64,000 bases of DNA from Hungatella_A sp034142505 (GCA_034142505.1 JAWZDV010000052.1:62001-126000), one strand, 5' to 3'. Shown: positions 35,513 through 44,082, counted from the stretch's first letter. The notes: generated from the letters alone by a model not told the origin. Program-made: numbers and translations.

Positions 35513-36868
35513 ATGGCTTTTGAGAGCTTATCCGATAAATTACAGAATGTATTCAAGAACCTGCGCGGAAAAGGCCGGCTGTCTGAGGCAGATGTGAAGG
35601 CCGCTTTAAAAGAAGTCAAGATGGCTCTTTTGGAAGCCGACGTAAGTTTTAAGGTTGTAAAACAGTTTATTAATTCCGTTCAGGAGCGGGCCATCGGCCA
35701 GGACGTATTAAACAGTCTGACTCCTGGACAGATGGTCATAAAGATTGTCCATGAGGAGCTGATCTCCCTCATGGGTTCCGAGACAACGGAGATTACACTC
35801 CGGCCGTCTAACGAGATTACCGTCATCATGATGGCAGGTCTCCAGGGCGCCGGTAAAACCACCACCACGGCCAAGATCGCCGGCAAGCTGAAAGCCAAGG
35901 GAAGAAAACCTCTTCTTGCGGCCTGTGACGTCTATCGTCCGGCGGCCATCCAGCAGTTACAGATCAACGGCGAGAAGCAGGGCGTACCGGTATTCTCCAT
36001 GGGAGACAGCCAGAAGCCGGTGAACATCGCCAAAGCCGCCATCGAGCATGCGGATAAGAACGGCTACAACGTGGTCATCTTAGATACCGCCGGCCGTCTT
36101 CATATTGATGAGGATATGATGGGCGAACTGATTGAGATCAAGGAGGCCGTTACCGTGGACCAGACCTTGCTCATCGTGGATGCGATGACCGGCCAGGACG
36201 CGGTGAACGTGGCGGAGATGTTTAACAGTAAGATCGGGATTGACGGCGTCATCTTAACCAAGTTAGACGGTGACACCAGAGGCGGCGCGGCACTTTCCAT
36301 CAGAGCCGTGACAGGCCGGCCAATTTTATATATTGGTATGGGCGAGAAGCTGTCCGATTTGGAGCAGTTCTACCCGGACCGCATGGCATCCAGAATTCTC
36401 GGCATGGGAGATATCCTTTCCCTGATTGAGAAGGCGGAGTTGGAGGTCGATGAGCAGAAGGCGAAGGAGTTAAGTCAGAAGCTGAAAAAAGCAGAATTCG
36501 ACTACAACGATTTTCTGGACCAGATGCGGCAGATCAAGAAGATGGGCGGTATGTCCAGCATTATGAGCATGATGCCGGGGATGCCACAGATGAAGGGCAA
36601 TGCCGAAATCGACGAGTCCGCCATGGACCGGGTGGAGGCCATCATTCTTTCCATGACAGCCCAGGAGAGAGCCAATCCGGCAATCTTAAATCCGTCCCGC
36701 AAGCAGAGGATCGCAAGGGGCGCCGGCGTGGATATCAGCGAGGTGAACCGCATTGTCAAGCAGTTCGACCAGATGAAGAAGATGATGAAACAGCTGCCGG
36801 GTATGATGGGCGGCAAAGGAAGAGGCGGCCTTGGAGGCATGCTTGGCAAGTTTAAGATGCCATTTTAG
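35513..36868 (+). CDS. ffh: Signal recognition particle protein Ffh
   Basis: 451 aa. N domain, GTPase G domain (GLQGAGKTTT, CDVYRPAA, ILDTAGR, TKLDGDTRGG) and the methionine-rich M domain at the C-terminus (SSIMSMMPGMPQMKG) that binds signal peptides and 4.5S RNA. It targets nascent membrane and secreted proteins to FtsY/SecYEG. AGGAGG lies ahead of the ATG. Confidence 0.98.
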   Translation: MAFESLSDKLQNVFKNLRGKGRLSEADVKAALKEVKMALLEADVSFKVVKQFINSVQERAIGQDVLNSLTPGQMVIKIVHEELISLMGSETTEITLRPSNEITVIMMAGLQGAGKTTTTAKIAGKLKAKGRKPLLAACDVYRPAAIQQLQINGEKQGVPVFSMGDSQKPVNIAKAAIEHADKNGYNVVILDTAGRLHIDEDMMGELIEIKEAVTVDQTLLIVDAMTGQDAVNVAEMFNSKIGIDGVILTKLDGDTRGGAALSIRAVTGRPILYIGMGEKLSDLEQFYPDRMASRILGMGDILSLIEKAELEVDEQKAKELSQKLKKAEFDYNDFLDQMRQIKKMGGMSSIMSMMPGMPQMKGNAEIDESAMDRVEAIILSMTAQERANPAILNPSRKQRIARGAGVDISEVNRIVKQFDQMKKMMKQLPGMMGGKGRGGLGGMLGKFKMPF

Positions 36869-36979
36869 GCAGATTCCATGTTTTTCTATGTTAGCAAAGC
36901 AGTTTATCTGCATTTGACTATAAATTTTGGTATTCCCCGCAAGGGAAACCGTATTAAGGGATAAGGAGGTGAAATTGAC

Positions 36980-37222
36980 ATGGCAGTAAAGATGAGATTA
37001 AAAAGAATGGGTCAGAAAAAGGCTCCTTTTTATAGAATTGTTGTTGCAGATTCCCGCTCTCCAAGAGATGGCAGATTCATCGAAGAAGTAGGTTACTATG
37101 ATCCGAACCTGGAGCCAAGCGTAATCAAATTTAACGAGGAAGCAGCTAAAAAGTGGTTAGCAACAGGTGCTCAGCCAACCGAGACAGTTGGAAAACTTTT
37201 GAAAATCGCCGGCATCCAATAA
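36980..37222 (+). CDS. rpsP: 30S ribosomal protein S16
   Basis: 80 aa starting MAVKMRLKRMGQKKAPFYRI, the S16 signature. AAGGAGG lies ahead of the ATG. A small hairpin (GGTATTCCC/GGGAAACC, 36929-36950) lies in the leader. Head of the rpsP-khpA-rimM-trmD group. Confidence 0.98.
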   Translation: MAVKMRLKRMGQKKAPFYRIVVADSRSPRDGRFIEEVGYYDPNLEPSVIKFNEEAAKKWLATGAQPTETVGKLLKIAGIQ

Positions 37223-37236
37223 CACGAGGTGAGGAT

Positions 37237-37464
37237 ATGAAAGAATTAGTTGAAGTAATGGCGAAAGCGCTTGTGGAACATCCGGAAGAAGTCGTTGTGA
37301 CGGAAACTGTAAAAGGCGGGGAGACGATCGTGGAACTGAAAGTCGCTCCGTCCGATATGGGCAAGGTGATTGGGAAGCAGGGAAGAATCGCGAAAGCTAT
37401 TCGTTCTGTTGTTAAAGCAGCAGCCTCGAGAGAAGAGAAAAAAGTAATTGTAGAGATACAATAG
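37237..37464 (+). CDS. khpA: KhpA RNA-binding KH protein
   Basis: 75 aa from ATG 37237 (GAGGTGAGG upstream, 14 bp after rpsP). Single KH domain with the GxxG loop in VIGKQGRIAKAIRSV. With KhpB it binds many RNAs and affects cell length and division in Firmicutes. Longer in-frame starts fall inside rpsP and are rejected. Confidence 0.95.
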   Translation: MKELVEVMAKALVEHPEEVVVTETVKGGETIVELKVAPSDMGKVIGKQGRIAKAIRSVVKAAASREEKKVIVEIQ

Positions 37465-37478
37465 TTACTAACATGCAG

Positions 37479-37505
37479 GACCGCCGGCCTAATCGTCAGG
37501 CGGTC
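37479..37505 (+). terminator. Hairpin after khpA
   Basis: GACCGCC pairs with GGCGGTC. Only a short T stretch follows (TTACTGATT), so termination is probably partial, allowing read-through to rimM. Confidence 0.5.
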
Positions 37506-37519
37506 TTACTGATTCCAAG

Positions 37520-37620
37520 TTACCGTTCAGACGGCGGGAACATTGGTACGGAAAGGTGCGTCAAGCTTGCTTGTAAGCATTTTTTTGTGTCGATTTCCAC
37601 ATCGGATGTCTGAATGGTAA
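37520..37620. repeat. Dispersed structured intergenic element, copy A
   Basis: 101 bp between khpA and rimM, bounded by 13-nt inverted ends: TTACCGTTCAGAC pairs with GTCTGAATGGTAA (one G-T wobble). Inside are box 1 GACGGCGGGAA (overlapping the left end), exactly 19 nt, then box 2 GTCAAGCTTGCTTGTAAG, and a third shared stretch CACATCGGATG near the right end. The same two boxes with the same 19-nt gap occur at 38.17 and 47.59 kb. It does not code for protein. It could be a MITE-like mobile repeat or a structured RNA. Confidence 0.75.
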
Positions 37621-37645
37621 TGATTAAAAAAGGCAGAGGGATAGA

Positions 37646-38161
37646 ATGATGGAAGACACACTGCGTGTAGGCGTGATTTCCTCCACCCACGGCGTCCGCG
37701 GCGAGGTGAAGGTGTTTCCGACTACGGATGATGTAACCCGGTTTAAGCAGTTAAAAGAAGTGATACTGGATACAGGAAAAGAACAGAAAATCCTTGTGAT
37801 TGAGCAGGTGAAATTCTTTAAGAATATGGCAATCTTAAAATTCAAGGGTTATGATAATATAAATGACATTGAGATTTATAAGGGAAAAGATCTGCTGATT
37901 CCCAGGGATCAAGCGGTGGAACTGGGGCCAAATGAGAATTTTATCGTGGATTTGATTGGCCTTAAGGTAGTGACCGAGGATGGGAAACCGTTCGGAACCT
38001 TGACGGATGTTCTCCAGACGGGAGCCAATGATGTCTATGTGGTGGAGACGCTTGAGGGGAAAGAGGTGTTGCTTCCGGCCATTCCGGCCTGCATTCTGGA
38101 TGTGAATCTGGATACTTCTACTATAACGGTTCATATTTTGGATGGGCTGTTGGACTTATAA
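37646..38161 (+). CDS. rimM: 16S rRNA processing protein RimM
   Basis: 171 aa. N-terminal RimM domain (RVGVISSTHGVRGEVKVFPT) and C-terminal PRC-barrel (DLIGLKVVTEDGKPFGTL, VLLPAIPACILDVNL). It helps mature the 30S head with S19. ATG 37646 or the next codon, ATG 37649, both follow AGAGGGAT. Confidence 0.96.
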   Translation: MMEDTLRVGVISSTHGVRGEVKVFPTTDDVTRFKQLKEVILDTGKEQKILVIEQVKFFKNMAILKFKGYDNINDIEIYKGKDLLIPRDQAVELGPNENFIVDLIGLKVVTEDGKPFGTLTDVLQTGANDVYVVETLEGKEVLLPAIPACILDVNLDTSTITVHILDGLLDL

Positions 38162-38170
38162 AATGTTAAC

Positions 38171-38237
38171 TGTTCAGGACGGCGGGAATGTTTGGATAAA
38201 AAACCGTGTCAAGCTTGCTTGTAAGAGCTTCTGAACA
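38171..38237. repeat. Dispersed structured intergenic element, copy B (short form)
   Basis: 67 bp filling the rimM-trmD gap. Ends TGTTCAG and CTGAACA are perfect inverted repeats. Box 1 GACGGCGGGAA, 19 nt, box 2 GTCAAGCTTGCTTGTAAG as in copies A and C; the CACATCGGATG part is missing. It ends 13 nt ahead of the trmD start, so the two genes are read through it if co-transcribed. Confidence 0.7.
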
Positions 38238-38250
38238 AGAGAGGAAGACT

Positions 38251-38985
38251 ATGAATTATCATATACTGACCTTATTTCCACAGATGGTGCTCGACGGGCT
38301 GAATACCAGTATTATCGGGCGGGCTGTGGAGAAAAAACTGATCTCTGTGGAGGCGGTCAATATCCGGGATTTTTCCAAGGACAAGCATAAGCATGTGGAT
38401 GACGCGCCTTACGGCGGCGGAGCCGGCATGGTGATGCAGCCGGGGCCGGTTTGTGATGCCTATGAGGATTTGTGCAACCGTCTGGGACGCCGGCCGAGAG
38501 TACTCTATATGACGCCGCAGGGGAAGGTATTCAACCAAAAGATTGCGGAGGAACTGGCGGGGGAAGAAGATTTGGTGTTTTTGTGCGGCCACTACGAAGG
38601 GATTGATGAGCGGGCGCTGGAGATGATTGTCACCGATTATTTATCCGTGGGCGATTATGTACTGACCGGCGGGGAACTTCCGGCTATGGTGATGATCGAC
38701 TGCATTTCCCGGCTGGTTCCGGGCGTGCTCAATAATGACGAATCGGTGGAGATCGAGTCGTTCCATGACAATCTCTTAGAATATCCCCAGTACACGAGAC
38801 CGGAAGTCTATGAAGGCCGCGCCGTGCCGGAGGTGCTGCTGTCCGGCCATCACAAGAATATCGAGGAGTGGCGGCGGCGGGAGTCAATCAGACGGACATT
38901 TGAGAGACGGCCGGATCTGCTGGTGGATGTTAATTTATCGAAAAAGGAACAGCAGTTTTTGCAGGAATTGAAGTCCAGACCATAG
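38251..38985 (+). CDS. trmD: tRNA (guanine37-N1)-methyltransferase TrmD
   Basis: 244 aa from ATG 38251 (GAGGAAG upstream); the upstream in-frame start at 38206 lies inside repeat copy B. SPOUT fold with the deep trefoil knot SVGDYVLTGGELPAMVMID and DDAPYGGGAGMVMQPGP. It makes m1G37 in tRNAs, preventing frameshifts. Confidence 0.97.
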   Translation: MNYHILTLFPQMVLDGLNTSIIGRAVEKKLISVEAVNIRDFSKDKHKHVDDAPYGGGAGMVMQPGPVCDAYEDLCNRLGRRPRVLYMTPQGKVFNQKIAEELAGEEDLVFLCGHYEGIDERALEMIVTDYLSVGDYVLTGGELPAMVMIDCISRLVPGVLNNDESVEIESFHDNLLEYPQYTRPEVYEGRAVPEVLLSGHHKNIEEWRRRESIRRTFERRPDLLVDVNLSKKEQQFLQELKSRP

Positions 38986-39010
38986 CATAAGGAACCTTAT
39001 CAAGTGATAA

Positions 39011-39056
39011 AACAGGAACGCGGGATTGTGCAAATAAATCCAACGTTCCTGTTTCG
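39011..39056 (+). terminator. Terminator after trmD
   Basis: AACAGGAACG pairs with CGTTCCTGTT, with an inner GGATT/AATCC pair; followed by TCGTTTAT. Confidence 0.75.
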
Positions 39057-39112
39057 TTTATATGATTTTGTGAGCCGCGCAAATAGTAATGATGGAAATA
39101 TATATTTATTTC

Positions 39113-39141
39113 TTGACACGCCAATATTCATATGCTAAAAT
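39113..39141 (+). promoter_or_regulatory. SigA promoter of the FeoB-associated protein gene
   Basis: TTGACA, 17 nt, TAAAAT, with TG one base upstream of the -10. Its position proves that the translation start lies downstream, at 39195. Confidence 0.8.
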
Positions 39142-39194
39142 TCTTTATAATAATAACAGTTATCATAATTAATTTTGGGGAGGGGGGAGAATTT

Positions 39195-39419
39195 ATGGGA
39201 TTTTTAGCGGATATGACAGTGGCAGAGTGGGTAATTTTGATTGTTGTGCTCGCCGTTATCGGTGGAGCATACTGGCTGATTGATGATTCCAGACGGCGCG
39301 GCATGCATATTGGTGGGAAAGCATGCGGCGGCTGTCCCCATTACTGCCAGATTGGACATAATTGTGATGGAACGCCCAAGGAAGTGGATGTAGAGGAAAA
39401 GACAGCAGAAAAGCCATGA
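39195..39419 (+). CDS. FeoB-associated Cys-rich membrane protein
   Basis: 74 aa from ATG 39195 (GGGGAGGGGGGAGA upstream). One membrane helix (EWVILIVVLAVIGGAYWLI), a basic turn DDSRRRG, then a cysteine cluster CGGCPHYCQIGHNC and an acidic tail. This is the FeoB_associated small-protein pattern, whose members usually follow feoB in ferrous iron uptake operons. No feoB is in the window. The cysteines could bind iron or another metal. Confidence 0.8.
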   Translation: MGFLADMTVAEWVILIVVLAVIGGAYWLIDDSRRRGMHIGGKACGGCPHYCQIGHNCDGTPKEVDVEEKTAEKP

Positions 39420-39538
39420 ACTGTCGGACTCGGCTGCTGCAAAGGCGTAACCGGAGTTACTGCGCCCTGCCAGCTAGATGAAGGCCAGATATTCTAAAAA
39501 AATCAGTAAAGAATCAGCAAAGAATCTCAAAAAAGGAC
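39420..39538. other. Non-coding gap ahead of the rplS promoter
   Basis: No ORF with a ribosome site. A hairpin GGCG-TAAC/GTTACTGCGCC (about 39446-39468) with a 3-nt bulge is the only structure noted and lacks a T tract. An A-rich stretch with direct repeats of AATCAG follows. Confidence 0.5.
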
Positions 39539-39567
39539 TTGCAATGCCTAACGTTATATGATAAAAT
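39539..39567 (+). promoter_or_regulatory. Promoter of rplS
   Basis: TTGCAA, 17 nt, TAAAAT. A leader of about 80 nt precedes the start codon; L19 leaders are autoregulatory in Firmicutes, but I could not confirm that fold here. Confidence 0.7.
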
Positions 39568-39655
39568 TAGACGTTGTGAAAAATAAGAGATGGTCCTCTG
39601 TTGCGGAAATAAAAGGGAGCATTAAGAACATCAAACATATTAAGGAGGTTCACAC

Positions 39656-40003
39656 GTGAACGATATTATTAAGAACATTGAAGCAGCACAGTTAAAGGAA
39701 TCTGTACCGGTATTCCACGTTGGCGACACCATCAAAGTCTTCAACAAGATCAAAGAGGGTAACCGCGAGAGAATCCAGGTATTCGAAGGCACAGTCATCA
39801 AGAGACAGAACGGTGGCGCAAGAGAGACTTTCACAGTAAGAAAGAACTCCAACGGCATCGGTGTTGAGAAGACATGGCCATTACATTCTCCGAGCGTCGA
39901 TAACATCGAAGTGGTGAGAAGAGGTAAAGTAAGACGTGCAAAACTGTACTACTTAAGAGACAGAGTAGGCAAGGCTGCAAAGGTAAAAGAATTAGTAAAA
40001 TAA
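39656..40003 (+). CDS. rplS: 50S ribosomal protein L19
   Basis: 115 aa from GTG 39656, with AAGGAGG 8 nt upstream. Sequence DTIKVFNKIKEGNRERIQVF and GVEKTWPLHSP are typical of L19, which sits at the 30S-50S interface. Single gene between its own promoter and terminator. Confidence 0.98.
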   Translation: MNDIIKNIEAAQLKESVPVFHVGDTIKVFNKIKEGNRERIQVFEGTVIKRQNGGARETFTVRKNSNGIGVEKTWPLHSPSVDNIEVVRRGKVRRAKLYYLRDRVGKAAKVKELVK

Positions 40004-40017
40004 TTCATGTGATGAAG

Positions 40018-40053
40018 GAGCTGTCGCTAAGTATATGAGCACAGCTCTTTTTT
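40018..40053 (+). terminator. Terminator of rplS
   Basis: GAGCTGT pairs with ACAGCTC over a 16-nt loop, then TTTTTT. Confidence 0.85.
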
Positions 40054-40078
40054 ACTATGATTGCGAGGTACTTCATAA

Positions 40079-40624
40079 ATGGAATTTTACCAGATGGAAG
40101 ATACAAACACCCTGCGGCGAGTGGTCAACTGGATTGTTGATATTGTCGTGGTCATTTCTCTGGCCTGGTTTGTGGTGTATGGATTTGGAACCCAGATTCA
40201 GATCGTGGGGCAGTCCATGGCTCCGGGGATGAATCCGGATGATGTCGTGCTGATGAACAGGCTGGCTTACGATTTTGGGGACCCGAAGCGGTTTGACGTG
40301 GTGGTGTTTGTGAGAGATGACAAGAAATCGAATGTAAAACGAGTGATTGGACTGCCTGGCGAGATGGTACAGATAAAGGGCGGTTCTATTTATATCAATG
40401 ACGAGCTGCTGGAGACGGAGGAAGGCTTGAGCCACGTTTCCTTAGCAGGGCTTGCGGAGAATCCGGTGCGGCTGGAGGAGGACGAGTATTTCCTGTTGGG
40501 GGACAACCGTGACAGCAGTGAGGACAGCCGTTTTGCCAATATTGGAAATGTAAAACGAGACCAGATTGACGGCAAGGTGTGGATGCGCATCCGGCCGATT
40601 GTAGATATAGGATTGGTTCACTAG
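40079..40624 (+). CDS. lepB: Type I signal peptidase (first copy)
   Basis: 181 aa. One N-terminal membrane helix (WIVDIVVVISLAWFVVYGF), catalytic Ser in GQSMAPGM and general base Lys in NVKRVIGLPGE, then the EYFLLGDNRDSSEDSR box. It cleaves signal peptides on the outer membrane face. Lies 16 bp before rbgA. A second copy follows rbgA. Confidence 0.95.
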   Translation: MEFYQMEDTNTLRRVVNWIVDIVVVISLAWFVVYGFGTQIQIVGQSMAPGMNPDDVVLMNRLAYDFGDPKRFDVVVFVRDDKKSNVKRVIGLPGEMVQIKGGSIYINDELLETEEGLSHVSLAGLAENPVRLEEDEYFLLGDNRDSSEDSRFANIGNVKRDQIDGKVWMRIRPIVDIGLVH

Positions 40625-40639
40625 GGAAAGAGGTTATTT

Positions 40640-41491
40640 ATGAATATACAATGGTATCCCGGGCACATGACGAAAGCCAAACGTGCCATGAAAGAGGATA
40701 TAAAACTGATTGATCTGATCATTGAGGTGGTGGACGCGCGGGTGCCGTTTTCCAGCAGGAATCCGGACATCGACGAGCTGGGACAGAACAAGGCGAGAAT
40801 CGTGCTGCTCAACAAGTCCGACCTGTCCAACGAGCGTCTCAATGATGCCTGGGCGGAGTGGTTCAAGAGCCAGGGCTGCCACGTGATCAAGGTCAATTCC
40901 AGAAGCGGCGCCGGTTTAAAACAGATCAACGGCGTTGTGGCGGAGGCCTGTAAGGAGAAGATTGAGAGGGACCGCAGAAGAGGTATTTTAAACCGGCCGG
41001 TGCGGGCCATGGTGGTGGGAATCCCCAATGTGGGCAAATCCACCTTCATCAATTCCTTTGCGGGCAAGGCCTGTACCAAGACCGGGAACAAGCCGGGCGT
41101 GACCAAGGGAAACCAGTGGATCAGGCTGAATAAGAGTTTGGAGCTTTTAGATACCCCGGGGATTTTGTGGCCCCGGTTTGAGAACCAGGAGGTGGGACTC
41201 CATCTGGCGTTCATCGGTTCTATCAACGATGAAATTCTGAATAAAGAAGAGATGGCGGTGGAACTGATCAAGTTTATGCTGGGCCATTACCGGACGGTGA
41301 TGGAGGAACGGTATCAGATAGAGGGGGATGACCCTTACAAGGCGCTGGAACAGATTGCAAGAGTGCGGGCCTGCCTGGCAAAGGGCGGCGAACTGGATCT
41401 GCTGAAAGCGGCCAAGCTGTTTGTGGATGATTTCAGAAGCGGAAAACTGGGGCGGGTAACCCTTGAATTTCCACCGGTGGAATCGATATAA
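40640..41491 (+). CDS. rbgA: Ribosome biogenesis GTPase RbgA (YlqF)
   Basis: 283 aa. A circularly permuted GTPase: the NKSD motif (LLNKSDLS, G4) precedes the P loop GIPNVGKST (G1) and DTPG (G3). N-terminal WYPGHMTKAKRAM is diagnostic. It is needed for late assembly of the 50S subunit. AAAGAGG precedes the ATG. Confidence 0.97.
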   Translation: MNIQWYPGHMTKAKRAMKEDIKLIDLIIEVVDARVPFSSRNPDIDELGQNKARIVLLNKSDLSNERLNDAWAEWFKSQGCHVIKVNSRSGAGLKQINGVVAEACKEKIERDRRRGILNRPVRAMVVGIPNVGKSTFINSFAGKACTKTGNKPGVTKGNQWIRLNKSLELLDTPGILWPRFENQEVGLHLAFIGSINDEILNKEEMAVELIKFMLGHYRTVMEERYQIEGDDPYKALEQIARVRACLAKGGELDLLKAAKLFVDDFRSGKLGRVTLEFPPVESI

Positions 41492-41517
41492 CGATCCATC
41501 AGAAGACGTAGAAAGAC

Positions 41518-42108
41518 ATGAAGGTTGTACTACAAAAGAAGTGGATGCTATACTTAACGGCAGTTGTGATGCTGGCCTATTTTATGGTGCATCATGTGAC
41601 CCAGAGGGTGGATGTCTACGGGGTTTCCATGGAACCAAACTATATGGAGGGTGATATCCTGCTGGCGGATAAGCTGTGTCTCAAGTATTCTAAGATTCAG
41701 AGATTCGACGCGGTAGTATTTCAGTATCGTTACCGGGATGATCAGTTTTATATTAAGAGAGTGATTGGACTTCCGGGGGAGACCGTGCAGATTAAAGATG
41801 GAAATATCTATATAGACGGGGCGCTGCTGGATGACCCATATGCCACGGAACCGATTGAGAAGCCTAAGCGGGCGGCAGAACCGGTGGTATTGGGAGAAGA
41901 TGAATATTTTCTGCTGGGAGATAACCGGAACGACAGTTCCGACAGCAGGGATTCCGATATTGGCAATGTCTCAGCCGGCCAGATCATCGGCAAAACGGGG
42001 CTCCGCATCTGGTGCGGGGACCGGGAAACGAAAAATGATGACGAGCCGGTCGTGAAAATCGTGACAGAACAGCAGAAACAAAGGACAGAAGATGGGAAGA
42101 GATACTGA
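41518..42108 (+). CDS. lepB: Type I signal peptidase (second copy)
   Basis: 196 aa. N-terminal membrane helix (YLTAVVMLAYFMVHHV), Ser in YGVSMEPN, Lys in YIKRVIGLPGE and EYFLLGDNRNDSSDSR. About half identical to the first copy by eye, so the two may differ in substrate preference. The C-terminal tail is long and charged. The ribosome site is weak (AGAAAG), and the stop codon overlaps the rnhB start by one base. Confidence 0.93.
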   Translation: MKVVLQKKWMLYLTAVVMLAYFMVHHVTQRVDVYGVSMEPNYMEGDILLADKLCLKYSKIQRFDAVVFQYRYRDDQFYIKRVIGLPGETVQIKDGNIYIDGALLDDPYATEPIEKPKRAAEPVVLGEDEYFLLGDNRNDSSDSRDSDIGNVSAGQIIGKTGLRIWCGDRETKNDDEPVVKIVTEQQKQRTEDGKRY

Positions 42109-42746
42109 TGAAAACACTGAGTGGTGAGAAATTACAAATCGAGCTGGAACGCTTAGAGGCGATGAAGGAGTACGAATATACCTATGAGGCATGCAGCTAT
42201 ATCTGCGGCATTGACGAGGCGGGCCGCGGACCGCTGGCAGGGCCGGTGGTGGCCGGGGCGGTGATTCTGCCGAAGGATTGTCAGATTCTGTATTTAAACG
42301 ACTCGAAGAAGCTGTCGGAGAAGAAGAGAGAGCTGCTGTATGAGGAGATCAAAGAGAAGGCGGTCAGCTGGGGCGTCGGTGTCGTGGGACCGGGGCGGAT
42401 TGACGAGATCAATATTCTCCAGGCGACCTACGAGGCCATGAGGGAGGCTGTGACCCAGTTGAACCCGTCGCCTGAGATTCTGTTAAATGATGCCGTTACC
42501 ATCCCGGGCATTGACCTGATGCAGATTCCCATCGTCAAGGGAGATGCAAAAAGCGTGTCCATCGCGGCCGCCAGCATTATGGCGAAGGTGACCAGGGACC
42601 GGATGATGGCGGAGTATGACGCCCTCTATCCGGAATACGGTTTTGCCAGGCATAAGGGCTACGGGACGGCGGTACATATTCAGGCAATCAAAGAGCATGG
42701 ACCTTGTCCGATACACAGGAGCACGTTTATCAGGAACTTTGTGTAA
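42108..42746 (+). CDS. rnhB: Ribonuclease HII
   Basis: 212 aa. Catalytic acidic residues in GIDEAGRGPLAGPV (Asp, Glu), the Asp of LLNDAVTIPGID and the later Asp in RDRMMAEYD. It removes single ribonucleotides from DNA and RNA from hybrids. The C-terminus HKGYGTAVHIQAIKEHGPC is typical. Translationally coupled to lepB. Confidence 0.97.
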   Translation: MKTLSGEKLQIELERLEAMKEYEYTYEACSYICGIDEAGRGPLAGPVVAGAVILPKDCQILYLNDSKKLSEKKRELLYEEIKEKAVSWGVGVVGPGRIDEINILQATYEAMREAVTQLNPSPEILLNDAVTIPGIDLMQIPIVKGDAKSVSIAAASIMAKVTRDRMMAEYDALYPEYGFARHKGYGTAVHIQAIKEHGPCPIHRSTFIRNFV

Positions 42747-42765
42747 GGGATTGCGGGGGATATCG

Positions 42766-43107
42766 GTGAATAAGAGAGAGACAGGCAGTCGTTATGAAGC
42801 AGAAGCGGCTGCCTTTTTGGAACGCCAGGGCTACCGGATTCTGGAGCGGAACTACCGGGACCGAAGAGGGGAGATCGACTTAATCGCGAAGGACGGCAGC
42901 TGTCTGGTGTTTGTAGAAGTAAAATATAGGAAAGATGTGAAACATGGGTATCCGGAGGAGGCAGTCGGGTATTATAAACAACAGCGCATCCGTCACACGG
43001 CAGAATACTATTTATACAGCCATAACCTGGGGAATGATACCCGGTGCCGGTTTGATGTGGTCAGCATTCTGGGAACGGAGATCCGGCTGATCAGGGATGC
43101 CTTTTAA
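42766..43107 (+). CDS. YraN/UPF0102 nuclease-like protein
   Basis: 113 aa from GTG 42766, after GGGGGA; upstream in-frame starts lie inside rnhB. PD-(D/E)XK-like fold: GSRYEAEAAAFLERQGYRIL, RRGEIDLIAKDG and LVFVEVKYRK. Family members follow rnhB in many bacteria. The function is not established; a nuclease role is inferred from the fold. Confidence 0.9.
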   Translation: MNKRETGSRYEAEAAAFLERQGYRILERNYRDRRGEIDLIAKDGSCLVFVEVKYRKDVKHGYPEEAVGYYKQQRIRHTAEYYLYSHNLGNDTRCRFDVVSILGTEIRLIRDAF

Positions 43108-43134
43108 GCGACAGAATGGGAGAGTGATGGCAGA

Positions 43135-43995
43135 ATGGAATGGATACGAAAACAGGAGCATGCAGTGCTGAGGGAGATGAACCAATCGGGAGTTCCCTAT
43201 CTTACCTTTCCGATCCTGGACGATACCGGCCTGGTGGTAAATGGATTTTCCACGAAGGAGGGCGGCGTCAGCGAGGGAAAGTTTGCAACGATGAATTTCA
43301 CGTTTACAAGAGGGGACAACCCGGACCATGTCATGGAGAATTACCGGCGGATGGCGGCGGCCCTGGGCGTGGATGAGAAACGGATGGTGCTGTCTTACCA
43401 GACCCACACCACCAACGTGAGAAGGGTCACGGAGGAGGACGCGGGAAAAGGGATTGTGAGAGAGCGGGATTTTACGGATGTGGACGGACTGATCACGGAT
43501 GTTCCCGGGATCACGCTGGTGACTTTCTATGCGGACTGTGTGCCGCTGTATCTGCTGGACCCGGTGCATAAGGCGATCGGACTCAGCCATTCCGGCTGGA
43601 GAGGCACGGTGAACCGGATGGGAAAGGCGACCATCCGGGCTATGTCCGAGGCGTACGGTTCGAAGCCGGAGGATATGATTGCCTGCATCGGCCCCAGCAT
43701 CTGCCAGGACTGTTATGAGGTAGGAGAGGAAGTGGCTGGGAAGTTCCGGGAAGCATTTAAAGAGAGGGACTGGCCGCAGCTTTTGGAGGAGAAGGGAAAC
43801 GGCAAATACCAGCTGGATCTGTGGCGGGCCAATGAGATCATCTTCCAGGAGGCGGGCATCCCCGGGGAGCAGATTCAGATTACCGATATCTGTACCCACT
43901 GTAATCCTAAGCGACTGTTTTCACACAGAACCTGCGGCAATGAGCGGGGGAATCTGGCCGCATTTCTCTGCTTAATTTCAAGATGCCAGATGTAA
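43135..43995 (+). CDS. pgeF: PgeF/YlmD-family peptidoglycan-editing factor (multicopper polyphenol oxidase fold)
   Basis: 286 aa. The zinc/copper-type ligands are present: His in SYQTHTTNV, Cys in TFYADCVPLYLLD and His in LSHSGWRGTV. Members act as purine nucleoside phosphorylases or remove wrongly inserted L-Ser from peptidoglycan precursors. The last dozen residues (LCLISRCQM) extend a little past the conserved end. Final gene of the housekeeping run; two tandem repeats follow its stop codon. Confidence 0.92.
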   Translation: MEWIRKQEHAVLREMNQSGVPYLTFPILDDTGLVVNGFSTKEGGVSEGKFATMNFTFTRGDNPDHVMENYRRMAAALGVDEKRMVLSYQTHTTNVRRVTEEDAGKGIVRERDFTDVDGLITDVPGITLVTFYADCVPLYLLDPVHKAIGLSHSGWRGTVNRMGKATIRAMSEAYGSKPEDMIACIGPSICQDCYEVGEEVAGKFREAFKERDWPQLLEEKGNGKYQLDLWRANEIIFQEAGIPGEQIQITDICTHCNPKRLFSHRTCGNERGNLAAFLCLISRCQM

Positions 43996-43996
43996 A

Positions 43997-44060
43997 TGCC
44001 AGCCGACTGAAATGATGGTGGCTGTAAGTGCCAGCGGACTGAAATGATGCTGGCAGTAAG
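43997..44060. repeat. Two tandem 32-bp repeats after pgeF
   Basis: Two adjacent 32-nt units, each beginning TGCCAGC and ending GTAAG, with GACTGAAATGATG at the centre and only three differences. Each can fold into a small hairpin (GCCAGC/GCTGGC in the second). The first unit begins 2 bp after the pgeF stop codon. A partial third copy of the first bases (TGCCAGATGTAA) precedes them. Confidence 0.8.
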
Positions 44061-44082
44061 TTCCGGTGAATTGTGTATTGAT

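Noticed and set aside
43997..44060. Possible CRISPR array
   Set aside because: Only two directly adjacent units with no spacers and no cas genes nearby, so it is a plain tandem repeat.
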